Shown: piece by piece, positions 1-7,415 of the stretch | Position numbering within the stretch: the stretch's first letter is position 1 | Layout: each line of letters opens with the position of its first letter | Assembly: GCF_030503895.2 (NCBI RefSeq) | Contig: NZ_CP129970.2 | Coordinates: 684,001-748,000, forward strand | DNA from: Marivirga arenosa | GTDB lineage: Bacteria; Bacteroidota; Bacteroidia; Cytophagales; Cyclobacteriaceae | Reading direction: 5' to 3' | Length of the DNA stretch: 64,000 nt | Notes under the pieces: generated by a model | Seen by the model: only the letters and a program-made list of their open reading frames with translations | Database searches by the model: none | Told to the model about the DNA's origin: nothing | Translations under genes and position numbers: made by a program

Positions 1-1
1 T

Positions 2-343
2 CTTATTATTTGTGCACCTTGCTGCCATAAGCAAGTTCGGCAAAGCGTAAAAGGAACCACTCAGGAAAATCCTATCCTAAAGTTTGGTATTTTTAAAGAG
101 CGCCAGTTTGAGATGGTTACCGACACCATTCGTGCTTTACTTTTAGAGAAAAATCAATATAACACCAAAGTATTTGAGTTTATCTCTAATGAGCATACGC
201 GTAAAAATGTAATGTTAGTCGGCAGTAAAGCGAGCAAAAGTCCAAACGTGGAAGCCATTAACGCCAAAATTGAAGGTTTAAAGCAAGAATTTGGAGTGGA
301 AGAGCATTATTTAGAGACTATTCTAGAGAAGAAGGAGGAGTAA
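2..343 (+). CDS. Class I SAM-dependent methyltransferase, C-terminal part (5' end outside window)
   Basis: The frame is open from the window edge to the TAA at 341-343, so only the last ~113 residues are visible. They begin with a proline-cysteine-cysteine-histidine-lysine motif (APCCHKQVR) and continue with ERQFEMVTDTIRALLLE and FEFISNEHTRKNVM. This combination is typical of the C-terminal half of Methyltransf_32-like (PF13679) proteins, which are predicted SAM-dependent methyltransferases. The SAM-binding motifs would lie upstream, outside the window. An ATG at 113 falls inside the conserved region and is not a credible start. The substrate cannot be told from this part. Confidence 0.7.
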   Translation, partial: LIICAPCCHKQVRQSVKGTTQENPILKFGIFKERQFEMVTDTIRALLLEKNQYNTKVFEFISNEHTRKNVMLVGSKASKSPNVEAINAKIEGLKQEFGVEEHYLETILEKKEE

Positions 344-360
344 AACCTCATCCTTCTTTT
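330..360 (+). terminator. Intrinsic terminator overlapping the methyltransferase stop codon
   Basis: The arms AGAAGGAGGAG (330-340) and CTCATCCTTCT (347-357) pair with one bulged base, and TTT follows. The left arm encodes the last residues of the protein, so the stop codon lies in the loop. Confidence 0.5.
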
Positions 361-365
361 AATCA

Positions 366-450
366 AAACCTGTCAGGTCTTTGCCGGCTATTTTAATTGA
401 TAAAATCTAATATTAGATGAATAATTGTTCTGGAAACCTGACAGGTTTTC
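366..450. repeat. Pair of 15-bp palindromes (AAACCTGWCAGGTTT), first pair
   Basis: The first copy (366-379) has a central GTC and an imperfect right end. The second (433-450) has a central GAC and is a complete AAACCTGACAGGTTT. The word is a perfect inverted repeat around one central base. The two copies lie about 67 bp apart in opposite orientation. No gene is visible between them. Confidence 0.75.
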
Positions 451-496
451 TATTACCTAAAACTTATAACTTACAACTTAATACTTCCTACTTTCA

Positions 497-578
497 CACC
501 CCTAAAATCCCCTCAAGGGGATAGATTGATGATGCCTGCTTTGGAGACTCCCCCTTCGAAGGGGGCTAGGGGGATGTT
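497..578. repeat. 82-bp GC-rich intergenic repeat, copy 1
   Basis: The element begins CACCCCTAAAATCCCC and ends GGGGGCTAGGGGGATGTT. It holds two inner palindromes, CCCCTCAAGGGG and CCCCCTTCGAAGGGGG, and its two ends are roughly inverted with respect to each other, so the whole can fold into a large hairpin. A near-identical copy lies at 799-880 and a decayed one at 1969-2043. The type resembles dispersed intergenic repeats common in Bacteroidota genomes. No coding potential is seen. Confidence 0.8.
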
Positions 579-688
579 AAAATTAGAAAAAATCAAAGTG
601 ATCAGCCATTTCTAAGACAAGCAATATGCTTCCATGCACAAGACTAACACAGGTCCTGACTTTTGTCATTACCATTTAATTACTATCT

Positions 689-773
689 GAAACCTGTCAG
701 GTTTTGATAAAATATAGCTCATAAAGAAACTATTTTTTGCAAATTCTAAGTACTGGAAACCTGACAGGTTTTA
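689..773. repeat. Pair of 15-bp palindromes, second pair
   Basis: AAACCTGTCAGGTTT lies within 689-705 and AAACCTGACAGGTTT within 755-773. Spacing (66 bp) and alternating orientation match the pair at 366-450. This pair again precedes an 82-bp repeat copy, so palindrome pair plus 82-bp element forms a larger unit present twice in tandem. Confidence 0.75.
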
Positions 774-798
774 TCAGCCTTAACTTTCTAATACAAGA

Positions 799-880
799 CA
801 CCCCTAAAATCCCCTCAAGGGGATAGATTGATGATGCAGGCTTTGGAGACTCCCCCTTTGGAGGAGGCTAGAGGGATGTT
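799..880. repeat. 82-bp GC-rich intergenic repeat, copy 2
   Basis: Same length as the copy at 497-578 and nearly identical. Differences cluster in the inner palindrome (CCCCCTTTGGAGGAGG instead of CCCCCTTCGAAGGGGG), which weakens the second hairpin. It ends just after the stop codon of the anti-sigma-like gene on the opposite strand and could shape that transcript's 3' end. Confidence 0.8.
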
Positions 881-885
881 TAATT

Positions 886-1248
886 CTATCTAAACCTGAA
901 ATTCTTTTTCTCCCACCAAATCCAGGCCCAGAAGCCGGCAGTTAATCCTAAAGAACCCAGTATCCAACTGATATGTAAATTCACTTTTAACCAAACAGTT
1001 TTAAAATCTGGTAAGCTAATATTGAAATTAATCAAGCTAGAATCATTTATAAATAGGGTGGTAATGATTAAAACCAAAAACACTATTGGAATTATATAAG
1101 CAATAATTGACCTACTTCCGCTCCTTACAAAACTTGGCTTGGATGCTTCATAGGCTTCAATTTTACGCATGGTTTTAGTAGAAAAACCATATGAAGGACC
1201 TTCTACATTATCATTCAATAACTCTTTAAATTCTTGCTCTTCCATCAT
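886..1248 (-). CDS. Putative membrane anti-sigma factor / sigma-associated protein
   Basis: A 120-residue protein with a charged N-terminal cytoplasmic part (1-45) and two predicted membrane helices (about 48-67 and 93-112), ending in a basic tail. I do not recognise a named domain and see no Cys/His zinc anti-sigma motif. The inference of an anti-sigma role rests on context: its ATG overlaps the final TGA of the upstream ECF sigma reading frame (ATGA, 1248-1245), the usual arrangement for a translationally coupled sigma/anti-sigma pair. If the premature stop in the sigma gene is real, ribosomes would end 132 bases upstream and this coupling would be weakened. Confidence 0.6.
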   Translation of the reverse strand: MMEEQEFKELLNDNVEGPSYGFSTKTMRKIEAYEASKPSFVRSGSRSIIAYIIPIVFLVLIITTLFINDSSLINFNISLPDFKTVWLKVNLHISWILGSLGLTAGFWAWIWWEKKNFRFR

Positions 1249-1817
1249 CTTATGCTTTCTAATTCATTCGGTAGCATTTGTTTTAAATGCTGCTCTAATC
1301 TTTTACGCGCTCGGTGCAATTGCACTTTTAAATTATTCTTATTCACACCTGTTATCTCTTCTATCTCCTTTAAATCTCATTCATTTTGATAATACAATGT
1401 GATTAAACTACTTTCCTGAGGATTCAATTTGTTCAACGCTTGCTTTATGAAGTCTTTTCTTTCCTGAGCCAGTAAATTCTGCATGCTATGATCGGAAACT
1501 GAAGTTCCAATTTGATCATCCTCTATTTCATCATTAAGCTTAAACTTTCTATTCGCTCTTAATTTATTAATACTATTATTATAAACAATGCGATACAGCC
1601 AGGTACTAAACTTTGAATCTCCTTTAAATGATTTGATTCTTTTATACGCTTTTACAAAACTATCCTGAGCTATTTCTTCAGCATCCTCTCTATTCTTAAC
1701 GATACGGAAAGCCAGATTATAGGCCTGAACTTCATGCGCAACAATAATAGCATTAAAAGCATGGTAATTCCCTCGCTTTACTTCTTCGATAATATTGTTC
1801 AGATGCTTTTCTTCCAA
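1245..1817 (-). pseudogene. ECF-type sigma-70 factor interrupted by an in-frame TGA
   Basis: The frame from the ATG at 1817 encodes sigma region 2 (about 25-90, with REDAEEIAQDSFVKAYKRI and FSTWLYRIVYN) and the start of region 4 (LNPQESSLITLYYQNE). A TGA then falls at 1379-1377. The same frame continues without shift as DLKEIEEITGVNKNNLKVQL and HRARKRLEQHL, the expected helix-turn-helix of region 4.2, to a TGA at 1247-1245 that overlaps the next gene. The intact product would be about 190 residues; as read it stops at 146 and lacks the -35 recognition helix. Possibilities are a recent nonsense mutation, an assembly error or readthrough. Downstream codons show no decay. Confidence 0.8.
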
Positions 1818-1836
1818 TTTTTAAGTTTTGATATGG

Positions 1837-1867
1837 TTTGGACAAGCCTAATCAAAGTATGGTTACA
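1837..1867 (-). promoter_or_regulatory. ECF-type promoter of the sigma factor gene
   Basis: Read on the minus strand: TGTAACC (1867-1861), a 15-bp spacer, then TTGTCCAAA (1845-1837), about 20 bases before the ATG. TGTAAC with a GTC-containing -10 is the general form of ECF promoters. The same two blocks with the same spacer occur at 2128-2158 before the divergent gene, suggesting autoregulation. Confidence 0.65.
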
Positions 1868-2127
1868 GAAATTTACGGATTTTTTAAAAGAATAATGAAT
1901 TGGTAAGTTTTAAACAAAACCTATTACTTATAAATTGATACTTATTACATGCTACTTTTCTTAATTCACACCCCTATAATCCCCTCAAGGGGATAGCTTG
2001 ATCATGCATACTCTGATGTATTCCTCCTTTGAACGGGCTAGTTTTTTTGATAACTCGAATACCTATCCAAATCCGACAGGTTTCTATTAATTATAAGAAG
2101 CTGCAATTAAAAATATTTTAGAAAAGT
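1868..2127. other. Divergent intergenic region with a decayed repeat
   Basis: The spacer between the sigma gene (starting 1817, minus) and the DUF6249 gene (starting 2196, plus) holds no gene that I can support. It contains a decayed 82-bp repeat copy (1969-2043) and a degenerate palindrome (about 2069-2084). The two ECF-type promoters lie at its edges, pointing outward. Confidence 0.6.
1969..2043. repeat. 82-bp intergenic repeat, degenerate copy 3
   Basis: It starts CACCCCTATAATCCCC and keeps CCCCTCAAGGGGATAG, but the second half is eroded (TTCCTCCTTTGAACGGGC). A broken version of the 15-bp palindrome follows at about 2069-2084. Confidence 0.65.
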
Positions 2128-2158
2128 TGTAACCAGTTTAAAGTTTCGTTTGTCCAAA
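2128..2158 (+). promoter_or_regulatory. ECF-type promoter of the DUF6249 gene
   Basis: TGTAACC (2128-2134), a 15-bp spacer, then TTGTCCAAA (2150-2158), 38 bases before the ATG at 2196. Both blocks and the spacer length match the promoter of the divergent ECF sigma gene exactly, while the spacer sequence differs. This makes the downstream gene a likely member of the sigma factor's regulon. Confidence 0.65.
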
Positions 2159-2195
2159 GGGCATAAATCAATTTTAAAACAAACAAACATTAATC

Positions 2196-2561
2196 ATGGA
2201 AGCAGTAATCGTATTCATATCCCTTTTCGCTACAATCTTCGGTATTAGTTACTATTTCTTTTACACTCGAAATAAAGAAAGGCTAGCCTTGATTGAAGCT
2301 GGCGCTGATGCCTCATTATTTCAGGCACCTAAAGTGCAAAGAAAGAGACATCCGGTCTATGCTATTGCCTTAGTTATAGGAATGATGGCTATCGGTATTG
2401 GTTTAGGAATTGTCTTTGCCGTTATACTTGATAATGCGCTTGACATGAAAAATAATAATGAAGTCCTATATGTATCAGGCATCTTCATCTTTGGTGGAAT
2501 TGGCTTGGTTAGCTCATTTCTTAGCCTTCGTTGGATGGATAAAAAAGATGAAGAGAAATAG
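2196..2561 (+). CDS. DUF6249-like small membrane protein
   Basis: A 121-residue protein with an N-terminal membrane helix (about 3-22), a cytoplasmic stretch with RNKERLALIEAGADASLFQ, two further helices (about 56-80 and 93-111) and a charged tail (DKKDEEK). The helix followed by RxxERxALIExG is the pattern of DUF6249 proteins, which often sit beside ECF sigma/anti-sigma genes in Bacteroidota; their function is unknown to me. The shared ECF promoter motif upstream suggests that the neighbouring sigma factor controls it, so it may belong to an envelope-stress circuit (inference). Confidence 0.7.
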   Translation: MEAVIVFISLFATIFGISYYFFYTRNKERLALIEAGADASLFQAPKVQRKRHPVYAIALVIGMMAIGIGLGIVFAVILDNALDMKNNNEVLYVSGIFIFGGIGLVSSFLSLRWMDKKDEEK

Positions 2562-2670
2562 AAAAAAAGGGAGTGATTACCAGCTAACTAACCAAAATCT
2601 AATAATATGACTGGACCAAGCTTAATCACTAAAATTTTACCTTGTTTACACTCCCTTAGTATTTTAATTC

Positions 2671-2703
2671 AAATGAATGGGGAGCCTAATCCCCAATTCA
2701 TTT
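2671..2703. terminator. Hairpin between the DUF6249 gene and the His-rich lipoprotein gene
   Basis: AAATGAAT-GGGGA and TCCCC-A-ATTCATTT pair with one bulge around a 6-base loop, 22 bases after the stop of the minus-strand lipoprotein gene. There is no clear T-run on either strand, so termination is tentative; it could serve both convergent genes. Confidence 0.4.
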
Positions 2704-2725
2704 ACCGAAACTATTAAAGCAATTT

Positions 2726-4036
2726 TCAATGATCGTGATCGTGATCATGATCATCATCACCTTCTAATGAAAACCCATTTTTCATCATACTTTCAACTGC
2801 ATTATCTAATTCAATTGTTTCTACGTGATGTAAATCGTCAATTTCTAAAACTTTGATTTGAGTTCTATTAGTAGACAAAACGTATAAGAATTTATCGGAA
2901 CAAACTAAAACCGGATCAGGATCGTCCATTTTTCTTAAAATTTCAATTTCTGATAAAGCTGATCTATGATTGTGACCTTCAGCTTCAGGAATATCTGCCA
3001 TTTCTACCATTCTGCTGGAAATTTCAACTCCATCATGCGCATCAAATACTCTCAACATATTATCTGCAGTATGTAAAATATAATACTTCCCATCAAAGCT
3101 AAACATATCTCCTACTACATCGGAACCTGCATAAATTTGAGTCATAGATTTATTTTCAGGATCGATCATAAAAGCTCCTACATTTCTAGATCGTGCAAAA
3201 AACATCTTTGAATTATCATGTCCTTTTAAAGTCCCTAACCAGTTGCCTGATTCTGAATTTAAGTCGCCTGTGTTCTCAATTAAACTAATTTCCCCTTCAT
3301 CATTCACTAAAATAACTCCATCTGTACTTCCAAATATACCGTGATGTCCATTAGAAGCATCTCCATGGATAGCTCCCACTTCTACTCCACCATTATCGTC
3401 TATTACATTTCCATTACTTTCAACAAATTTCACCATTTGCGGCAATCCGCCAGGCTCATTATTATTTTTGAAAGTTATAACAAACTGACCATTTTCTAAC
3501 CTAAAACCAGCTCCATGATGTGCAACCGTATTTTCAAAAGAATAAGTAACGGGTGAGTAGGTAGGAATCTCTAATTGAGCCTCATTTATATGGGTAATGG
3601 AGCCATCACCATCATTAAATATCACCATATGACCTAATGAGCTTCCGAAGTGGGTTGGCAATAAAGTATTAACTTCTAAATCTAACCATTTTGGTGTATG
3701 TTCGTGACCATGATCAATATGAAATTCTACACCAGAATCAAAGAATTTCACTGCACCGCCCGCTCTATCAATTGCAATTAGATATCTTCCCGAATTACTG
3801 GTATAGTATCTTGCTCCTTCAACTAAGTTCCCTTCAACTCTTGCATGAATTTGTCTATTATTGGGTTGCATAACATCAATTCCATTTTGATCCATCAATG
3901 ACAATCTTACCCAAGAGCTTTCCATTTCTTCAAAAGATTCCAAATCATCAGCTACATCATCTATATCATCATTACAAGCAGAAAATAAAGCAATCAAAAA
4001 GATCAGGCTCCAAATTTTAATCAAAGTTGTTTTCAT
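2726..4036 (-). CDS. His-rich beta-propeller-like lipoprotein (possible AztD-like zinc-binding protein)
   Basis: 436 residues beginning with a lipoprotein signal (LIALFSAC, lipidated Cys21). Histidine clusters appear at 106-113 (HIDHGHEH), at HHGAGF, at HGDASNGHHG, at GHNH, and in a C-terminal Asp-His run (DDDHDHDHDH). Between them are repeated short beta-rich segments of the kind seen in beta-propellers. AztD, a periplasmic zinc metallochaperone, is a His-rich beta-propeller, and I infer a similar zinc-binding or storage role; identity to AztD is not shown. It follows another lipoprotein gene by 14 bases in one unit, downstream of two Zur-like operators and a TonB receptor gene. Confidence 0.6.
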   Translation of the reverse strand: MKTTLIKIWSLIFLIALFSACNDDIDDVADDLESFEEMESSWVRLSLMDQNGIDVMQPNNRQIHARVEGNLVEGARYYTSNSGRYLIAIDRAGGAVKFFDSGVEFHIDHGHEHTPKWLDLEVNTLLPTHFGSSLGHMVIFNDGDGSITHINEAQLEIPTYSPVTYSFENTVAHHGAGFRLENGQFVITFKNNNEPGGLPQMVKFVESNGNVIDDNGGVEVGAIHGDASNGHHGIFGSTDGVILVNDEGEISLIENTGDLNSESGNWLGTLKGHDNSKMFFARSRNVGAFMIDPENKSMTQIYAGSDVVGDMFSFDGKYYILHTADNMLRVFDAHDGVEISSRMVEMADIPEAEGHNHRSALSEIEILRKMDDPDPVLVCSDKFLYVLSTNRTQIKVLEIDDLHHVETIELDNAVESMMKNGFSLEGDDDHDHDHDH

Positions 4037-4050
4037 TACAATTAAATTTA

Positions 4051-4944
4051 TTAGTTATCAATGTATTCTACAGTTATATTTCCGTTAGCGTCTTCTATCC
4101 AGAAGACCATTCTTTCATCCTCGGCTAAATCGAAAGATATATTTTCACTTTCGATTAAGCTTTTGATATCGATTTCCTGAGAGCTAGGAAGGGCTTTCCC
4201 GCTATTTTCTCTAAATTGATGTGGCCAATTAGCTTCACCCCAAATCCACTCTTCCATAATTTCGCCTTCCTGATTAGGCTTTTCGGGATCTTTTTTCTCA
4301 ATAAACAACCAAAGAAACCCTATGTCGGAAGACAATTCATGGACTGTATTCCTAAATATGCTACCTCTTATTTCGCCCCTGGATAAATCGTCTGAGTTGA
4401 TTTCTATTTGTGGAGCATAAGGCCTCTGGATATAAATGACCGTATGATAGGTTGTATTCTCTCTGTAACTGGTTTCATTTCCATCCACATCAGTAGCTGT
4501 AATGGAAAAGTGATAGGGGCCAGCCAAAATGTTATCATCCTCACCTAATCCATCATGTCTTTCATCCAAGTAGATCGTTAAATTATCATCTTCAGTTGTG
4601 GAAAAAAATGTAGGATCTTCTAATTCGGATGCTTCGATGACATGAAAGTAGTTGAACAGTAGAAAATTATTAGCAAAGGCCAATCTACCATGTGTGTGCC
4701 CATCAAAGCCTGAATGAGATTCAATTTTAATTTCTTCGATCCCTGAATCATCTTGAACTGAAAAGGCTAAGGGTATCTCGTTCTCATCCGGTCTTACAAT
4801 CTTGAAGTATTGGGGTGAAATACTTTGCAGGCCTTCTAAAGGATTGATCTGTGGTTCATCAAACTGTATATCCTCCGCTTCTTCTAAACAAGCAAAATTG
4901 AATATCAGCAGAATTGGTAATGAAAGGTAAAGTCTTCTTTTCAT
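4051..4944 (-). CDS. DUF4625-like lipoprotein, probably metal-locus component
   Basis: I chose the ATG at 4944 because it opens a clean lipoprotein signal (MKRRLYLSLPILLIFNFAC, lipidated Cys19, 297 residues). The longer frame starting at 4992 would place its first codons in the operator region. The mature part resembles Bacteroidota DUF4625 proteins: Ig-like beta strands (IPLAFSVQDDSGIEEIKIES), a His-containing loop (HSGFDGHTHGR) and ITATDVDGNETSY. Its exact function is unknown. It is first in a two-gene unit with the His-rich lipoprotein, and the 75-bp leader carries two inverted-repeat operators, so expression is probably derepressed on metal shortage (inference). Confidence 0.6.
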   Translation of the reverse strand: MKRRLYLSLPILLIFNFACLEEAEDIQFDEPQINPLEGLQSISPQYFKIVRPDENEIPLAFSVQDDSGIEEIKIESHSGFDGHTHGRLAFANNFLLFNYFHVIEASELEDPTFFSTTEDDNLTIYLDERHDGLGEDDNILAGPYHFSITATDVDGNETSYRENTTYHTVIYIQRPYAPQIEINSDDLSRGEIRGSIFRNTVHELSSDIGFLWLFIEKKDPEKPNQEGEIMEEWIWGEANWPHQFRENSGKALPSSQEIDIKSLIESENISFDLAEDERMVFWIEDANGNITVEYIDN

Positions 4945-4962
4945 TTGCAACAATATTACTAA

Positions 4963-4977
4963 TGCAACATAATTGCA
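4963..4977 (-). promoter_or_regulatory. Zur-like operator 1 (lipoprotein unit, proximal)
   Basis: TGCAA-CATAA-TTGCA, a perfect 5-5-5 inverted repeat 19 bases upstream of the ATG at 4944. It shares its architecture with three other sites in the window (4999-5017, 8090-8104, 8126-8144). A Fur-family repressor is the most likely binder (inference). Confidence 0.6.
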
Positions 4978-4998
4978 AATATACATCCGCAAACTACA

Positions 4999-5017
4999 AA
5001 CGCAAGTAGTTTGCGTT
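4999..5017 (-). promoter_or_regulatory. Zur-like operator 2 (lipoprotein unit, distal)
   Basis: AACGCAA-GTAGT-TTGCGTT, a perfect 7-5-7 inverted repeat. Its centre lies exactly 38 bp from the centre of operator 1, and it ends just after the TonB receptor stop codon (5020-5022). The outer arms are identical to those of the site at 8126-8144. Confidence 0.65.
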
Positions 5018-5019
5018 AA

Positions 5020-7377
5020 TTAAATTGTTATTTTTACAGAAAAGGTAAAATTCCTGCCTTGCTCGGGTAAATTTATTAATCGATATCGGCTGATGTGATT
5101 AAAATAGAAGGTATTGAGTGCGTTATTCACAGAAAATTTAAAATCAAATTCTTGATTGAAAAACAATGTGTGAGCACCCGCTCCAAAGTTTAATATAAAA
5201 CTATCGGGTGTTGGTCTCTCGTTTCGATCTGTTCTATTTTGAGCAAAATTATACCTTCCGGAAATGAAAAGGTATTCCTCCTTTAATCGATATCCTTCAG
5301 ATAAAAAATTTTCAAATTCAAAAGTATTAACAATTGATGGAGGTGGTGTTAAGGGCAGGGCTAATCTGCTATTCAAATTCAGATTTTGCACAAATTCAAT
5401 TACTGTTTCGTTCTTAAAATAGGAAACCGGTTGGTAGGATGTACTCATTTCAAAACCATTGAATAGCGCGTCATCCTGACGGTACTGCCACATAGTCCCC
5501 CCTGATGCTAGGAATGAAAAGTTTCCCGTGGGCGCTAAATATATATAATCATTATAATAGGCGTAAAAAGCAGAAATCTCCAGGAACAATTGTTCAGACT
5601 GATGGATGTAATTTATATCTGCTTGATAGCCATTTTCTATATCAAGATCACGATCTCCCAATTCATGTCTGAAATTCCCATGATGAACGCCATTACTGGA
5701 AAGCTCTATAGCTGTGGGATAGCGAAAACTATTGCCTAAATTAAATTTTATATGATCCTTCATAGTAGCCATATACGTCACGCCTAATCCTCCACTAAAA
5801 TTTTCAAAATAGCGATCGAAAGCTGGCGTTCTTTCCATCATTTCCCCGGTCGGCTGTAGCGTTCCTCTATCAAAAACGGGTTGTAAATGCTGATTGATTT
5901 GATGACTAGCTCGATCATATCGTATTCCCCCATTTAAAATAAATTGATCTTTCATATCAAAAAGCTGGTAATGATAAAAGCCTAATTGCGAACTCGTATA
6001 GTCGGGCAATAAAAACTCAAAACCATCTCTTTGATTTTCCATCCATTGGAACTGCCCGCCCATTAATATTTGATGATTTGGATTAGGATTAAATTCGTAT
6101 CTAAGGTTGGCGGTATAAGTATTTAAATGTAGACCCAAAGCCAAATTTGAATTGGCATATTCTGGTGCGATTCCATGAGCGCCCGGAAACGATAATTCAT
6201 TTCTATTATTCCGCTGATACCCTAAATCCAGCTCGAGTTTTTGATTTCCAAAACGCCAGTAAGAGTTACTAATAAGCATATGATGCTGATTTCGTTGCTT
6301 GGGTAAATCCACATTTCTAAAATCACCGTTATGCCTTAAATTATAACTGCGAGGAAGCCCTATAGCCCCTGTAAAGATTCCGGCTTCTTGATTAAAGCTT
6401 GTAAACCTCAAGCTGCTCTTAAAATTCTGGTATTTTAAACCAATTAAAGCGCTCAAATGTAATTCATTACCCGCAGTATTTTTCAGTCTATTTTCCTCAA
6501 TTGGAAGCTCAAATCCTGCATAGGTAAAATCATCAGCCGGCACAGAATAGTCTCCGAAATCCTGATGGGTCATTCGGGCACTGTAAAAGAGCGCCCTTTT
6601 CTTACCCTTAAATTCCAAGGAATTTGAAAAAGCGTGATTATTGGTTTGGTAGGAAGATAAATACTCAATAGTATTTCCGTCTTGCAAGGGTATATTATTC
6701 TCCTTGATGTTAATCACACCGCCCATTCCATCTGGCCCAAAAAGCAGAGATCCAGGCCCCTTTATGACTTCCACCTGATCAACATCGAATGGATCAATCT
6801 CGAGCCCGTGATCAGCACCCCACTGTTGTCCTTCTTGTTTAATTCCCCTATTATTTACCATAATTCGGTTGAAACTCATCCCTCTAATCATAGGTTTAGC
6901 TATTCCCACACCAACATTCATGGTATTGACCCCAGGCAAAGCAGCGAGTGCACCAGAAAATGTACCACTACTATTTCGCTCAATAAAATCCTTATCCACC
7001 ATTTGAACCGGCTGGGTTTTATCGATTACTCTCGATAAAATATTGTCGGAAACAACCTTAACTTCAGACAAGGTCTGGACATCCTCATGGCATACAATTT
7101 TGATGTCATTTAGGTTCTTAAATTCTGAAATAGGAATGATTTGTGGAATATGCGTTACATGATTGATTTCAATTGATTCCACTTTTTGCTGTTTGTCGAT
7201 GTTGATAGCAAACTTACCCTCAATATCCGTGGTAGTACGAACTTTCATTGGGTGGAAAGTAAGTAATACAGCCTCTAATGGCTGGCCGTCTGTGCCCACA
7301 ACATTTCCTTCAAATTTTTGAGCTAGAACAAAAAAATGAGAGAAAAATAAAAACGTAATAATCAGTAAACGCAACAT
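5020..7377 (-). CDS. TonB-dependent outer membrane receptor, probable zinc (ZnuD-like) importer
   Basis: 785 residues: signal peptide (1-20), a carboxypeptidase-regulatory-like beta-sandwich domain (about 22-105), a TonB plug (about 115-225, with PMIRGMSFNRIMVNNRG and VEVIKGPGSLLFGPDGMGG), then a 22-strand-type beta-barrel ending in the aromatic-rich C-terminus FTFSVKITI. The plug motif QQWGADHGLEIDP (185-197) resembles the metal-binding plug segment of zinc receptors, and loops carry His pairs (GVHHGNFRHELGDRDL). Metal-siderophore or copper uptake is possible, but the DUF1826 and MerC-like neighbours and the upstream Zur-like operators favour zinc. It follows the 74-residue gene by 38 bases, with no operator of its own. 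Confidence 0.75.
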   Translation of the reverse strand: MLRLLIITFLFFSHFFVLAQKFEGNVVGTDGQPLEAVLLTFHPMKVRTTTDIEGKFAINIDKQQKVESIEINHVTHIPQIIPISEFKNLNDIKIVCHEDVQTLSEVKVVSDNILSRVIDKTQPVQMVDKDFIERNSSGTFSGALAALPGVNTMNVGVGIAKPMIRGMSFNRIMVNNRGIKQEGQQWGADHGLEIDPFDVDQVEVIKGPGSLLFGPDGMGGVINIKENNIPLQDGNTIEYLSSYQTNNHAFSNSLEFKGKKRALFYSARMTHQDFGDYSVPADDFTYAGFELPIEENRLKNTAGNELHLSALIGLKYQNFKSSLRFTSFNQEAGIFTGAIGLPRSYNLRHNGDFRNVDLPKQRNQHHMLISNSYWRFGNQKLELDLGYQRNNRNELSFPGAHGIAPEYANSNLALGLHLNTYTANLRYEFNPNPNHQILMGGQFQWMENQRDGFEFLLPDYTSSQLGFYHYQLFDMKDQFILNGGIRYDRASHQINQHLQPVFDRGTLQPTGEMMERTPAFDRYFENFSGGLGVTYMATMKDHIKFNLGNSFRYPTAIELSSNGVHHGNFRHELGDRDLDIENGYQADINYIHQSEQLFLEISAFYAYYNDYIYLAPTGNFSFLASGGTMWQYRQDDALFNGFEMSTSYQPVSYFKNETVIEFVQNLNLNSRLALPLTPPPSIVNTFEFENFLSEGYRLKEEYLFISGRYNFAQNRTDRNERPTPDSFILNFGAGAHTLFFNQEFDFKFSVNNALNTFYFNHISRYRLINLPEQGRNFTFSVKITI

Positions 7378-7415
7378 ATTTGCAAAAATATTAGTCTTAT
7401 TTTACTATTCAGGAA

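Noticed and set aside
366-880. Possible CRISPR array from repeated 15-bp palindromes
   Set aside because: Only four copies in alternating orientation with uneven spacing and no cas genes; it is an intergenic repeat family.
1377-1379. TGA recoded as a sense codon
   Set aside because: Other genes in the window end normally at TGA and conserved proteins carry no internal TGA, so a changed genetic code is not supported.
1169-1402. Plus-strand reading frame across the sigma/anti-sigma junction
   Set aside because: It is antisense to both genes at their overlap and has no recognisable features.
2607-2717. Small 36-codon frame starting ATGACTGGACC
   Set aside because: It runs through inverted repeats that look like 3'-end structures and has no known similarity or promoter; too short to support.
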